From positions 1 through 36,301 of IMG/VR virus record IMGVR_UViG_3300030060_001026: DNA of 36,301 bases; one strand, 5' to 3'. The stretch comes from a virus. A model generated the notes under the pieces. That model was not told the DNA's origin and made no database searches. It saw only the letters and a list, made by a program, of their open reading frames with translations. This document shows positions 34,860 to 36,301 of the stretch, one piece after another; the stretch's first letter is position 1; each line of letters starts with the position of its first letter. A program made the translations under genes and the position numbers.

Positions 34860-36301
34860 TGTAGGTGGACTAAAAGATGAGGGTGGTACAAAAGACCCTG
34901 TATCAGGGAATAATGTACCTTCTGGTTCTCTTAAAGAAGAAGTCAGAGATGACATAGATGCTAAGTTAAGTCCGGGAGAGTTTGTATTTCCTGCTGACGT
35001 TACACGTTTTTTAGGTTTACGTTTTTTAATGGAACTACGTGATAAGGCAAAAGCTGGTCTACAACGTATGGAAGATATGGGTCAGATGGGTAACGCTGAA
35101 GAAGCTGTACTAGATGAAGATGTACCGTTTGAACAGTCTGATTTAATTATTGTTGCAGGTTCTCCTATGGAAGAACAGATGAATAAAATGAATATAGGTG
35201 GTATGCCTATACGTGCAAGTAATGGTGTATTTGCTACATCTCAACAACAACAATCTAATCAAGCAGGTGGAGTGCCGGGAAGAGGTGATCAACTATTAGG
35301 ATCAAACTTACGACAATACTTTAATCCTACTACACAGGAGGTACGTAGTGTTTTAGTATCTAGAGATAATTTAACAGGTGAATTAAAACCAGTAACACCA
35401 TTAGAACAGGGTTTTATATTAGATACACCTGAAAATAGAACTAAAGCTATGGGAGCACAACCACAACAGACATCAGCTAGAGTAGAAACAACTAGGCCAA
35501 AAAAAGAAAGATCTAGTATGGACCCAGATGTAAGTGGTATAGGCGTTAATGAAATGACTATGACTGAAAGAGCAGCCGTAGATATACCTGAGTCAGTAAG
35601 AGGCATAGTATCAGGTGCTGTTAGTCTTGGTGTTGCTAGTTTAGGAGGCTTTTTAGGTAGCGTAGGTCAAGAAGCAGCTAAAAAAACAGGCATGATTGAT
35701 GAGACAGTGAGAGATGTAATGTCTAAAAAGATGGCTAATGATTTTAGTTTAATAGATGAGGCAAGAGCAAAACTAGCAGCTATGACTCCTGATGAAAGAG
35801 CAGCACAAAAAGCTAAAGATCAAGCACAAATAGAAGATAGAACAGCAAGGGATGCAGAGGATCAATTTGGAGCACCACGTGGTCATTTTGGAACTACTGT
35901 TAGTATAGGTAATACCGTATTTGGTGTTGATCCATTTGGAACTGTTACTGATTTAAGCTCACCTAATAGAGAAACTGTTGGAGGTGCACTAGGTAAAAAA
36001 GCTAGAGATTTAGCTGATAAAAAGAACAAAGAAGCATTTAGTACAGACCCAACTTCAAAGTCAGGAGCACCACCACCAGCAGGTTTTACAGATCCACAAA
36101 CAGGAAATCCAACAGGTCCATCAGCAGGTCCACCTTCAGGACCACCTTCAGGACCACCTGCATCAACTACAGGACCAGATGGAAACCCAACAGGTCCATC
36201 AGCAGGACCAAATGATGCTGGTTTAGGAGGAACAGAAACTTTTACAGCAGTAGGAGGCTTTATACCTAAAAAGAAAAAACAAAAGAAGAAGAAGAAGCGT
36301 G
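34834..36301 (+). CDS. Conserved marine-phage virion-associated protein, right-truncated
   Basis: An uninterrupted frame of 489 codons that runs off the right edge. The N-terminus has MFNVGGLKDEGGTKDP, VSGNNVPSGSLKEEVRDD and ALSPGEFVFPADV-like text (here KLSPGEFVFPADVTRFLGL), then GLQRMEDMGQMGN; I recognise this block from many pelagiphage and cyanophage genes beside the portal, role unknown. The middle has a Gly-rich hydrophobic segment (GAVSLGVASLGGFLGSVG, near residue 262). The end is a repetitive GP region (TGPSAGPPSGPPSGPP) and a Lys run. The start overlaps the previous gene by 26 bases; AGGGATCACG lies before it. Confidence 0.8.
   Translation, partial: MQHQMEMFNVGGLKDEGGTKDPVSGNNVPSGSLKEEVRDDIDAKLSPGEFVFPADVTRFLGLRFLMELRDKAKAGLQRMEDMGQMGNAEEAVLDEDVPFEQSDLIIVAGSPMEEQMNKMNIGGMPIRASNGVFATSQQQQSNQAGGVPGRGDQLLGSNLRQYFNPTTQEVRSVLVSRDNLTGELKPVTPLEQGFILDTPENRTKAMGAQPQQTSARVETTRPKKERSSMDPDVSGIGVNEMTMTERAAVDIPESVRGIVSGAVSLGVASLGGFLGSVGQEAAKKTGMIDETVRDVMSKKMANDFSLIDEARAKLAAMTPDERAAQKAKDQAQIEDRTARDAEDQFGAPRGHFGTTVSIGNTVFGVDPFGTVTDLSSPNRETVGGALGKKARDLADKKNKEAFSTDPTSKSGAPPPAGFTDPQTGNPTGPSAGPPSGPPSGPPASTTGPDGNPTGPSAGPNDAGLGGTETFTAVGGFIPKKKKQKKKKKR

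Overview
The window is a 36.3 kb piece of a tailed double-stranded DNA phage, very probably a short-tailed (podovirus-type) marine phage of the HMO-2011 (Puniceispirillum phage) kind. The marker is a family A DNA polymerase with a DnaJ-type zinc-finger insert (two CxxCxGxG-like pairs) between its exonuclease and polymerase halves, a trait described for HMO-2011. Several small genes resemble families typical of Alphaproteobacteria (Usg-like, DUF1674/SDHAF4-like), which suggests an alphaproteobacterial host; this is inference. The sequence is AT-rich by eye and tightly packed, with many ATGA and TAATG gene overlaps. I see no tRNA genes, rRNA genes, CRISPR arrays or insertion sequences.

Layout. 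(1) Positions 1-4539, plus strand: the end of the virion module, with a left-truncated gene and a 1118-residue probable internal virion protein. (2) Positions 4536-25100, minus strand: nucleotide metabolism and replication (MazG-like, class II ribonucleotide reductase, DUF3310, T7-like endonuclease I, Cas4-like nuclease, SSB-like protein, DNA polymerase, 2OG-Fe(II) oxygenase, helicase, separate Toprim primase, HNH endonuclease, tyrosine recombinase), then pstS and many small accessory genes (SleB-type hydrolase, DUF1674-like, ArfA-like, RMF-like further down, tiny membrane peptides, a GP88-like protein). (3) Positions 25101-25752: a divergent control region with promoters, a GC patch, a perfect 15-bp palindrome and heptamer repeats. 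(4) Positions 25753-36301, plus strand: small membrane and basic proteins, an 11-cysteine metallothionein-like peptide, holin-like proteins, T4-type lysozyme, probable small terminase, large terminase, portal, and a conserved virion-associated gene cut by the right edge. Capsid and tail genes are not visible and probably lie outside the window, between its right and left ends on the full genome.

How it fits together. No phage RNA polymerase is present and promoter-like TTGAC/TATAAT signals are visible, so host sigma-70-type transcription is likely. A 15-bp palindrome (TTACTA-NNN-TAGTAA) occurs five times in the minus-strand region, and three copies lie 3, 8 or 13 bp upstream of a TTGAC(A/G) box, which suggests a shared regulator. 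Nucleotide recycling (endonuclease I, RNR, MazG, DUF3310), phosphate capture (PstS) and ribosome-directed proteins (RMF-like, ArfA-like) would together sustain replication in a nutrient-poor host. The most unusual items are the Cys-rich 39-residue peptide inside the late operon, the palindrome regulon, and the ribosome- and respiration-related small proteins.
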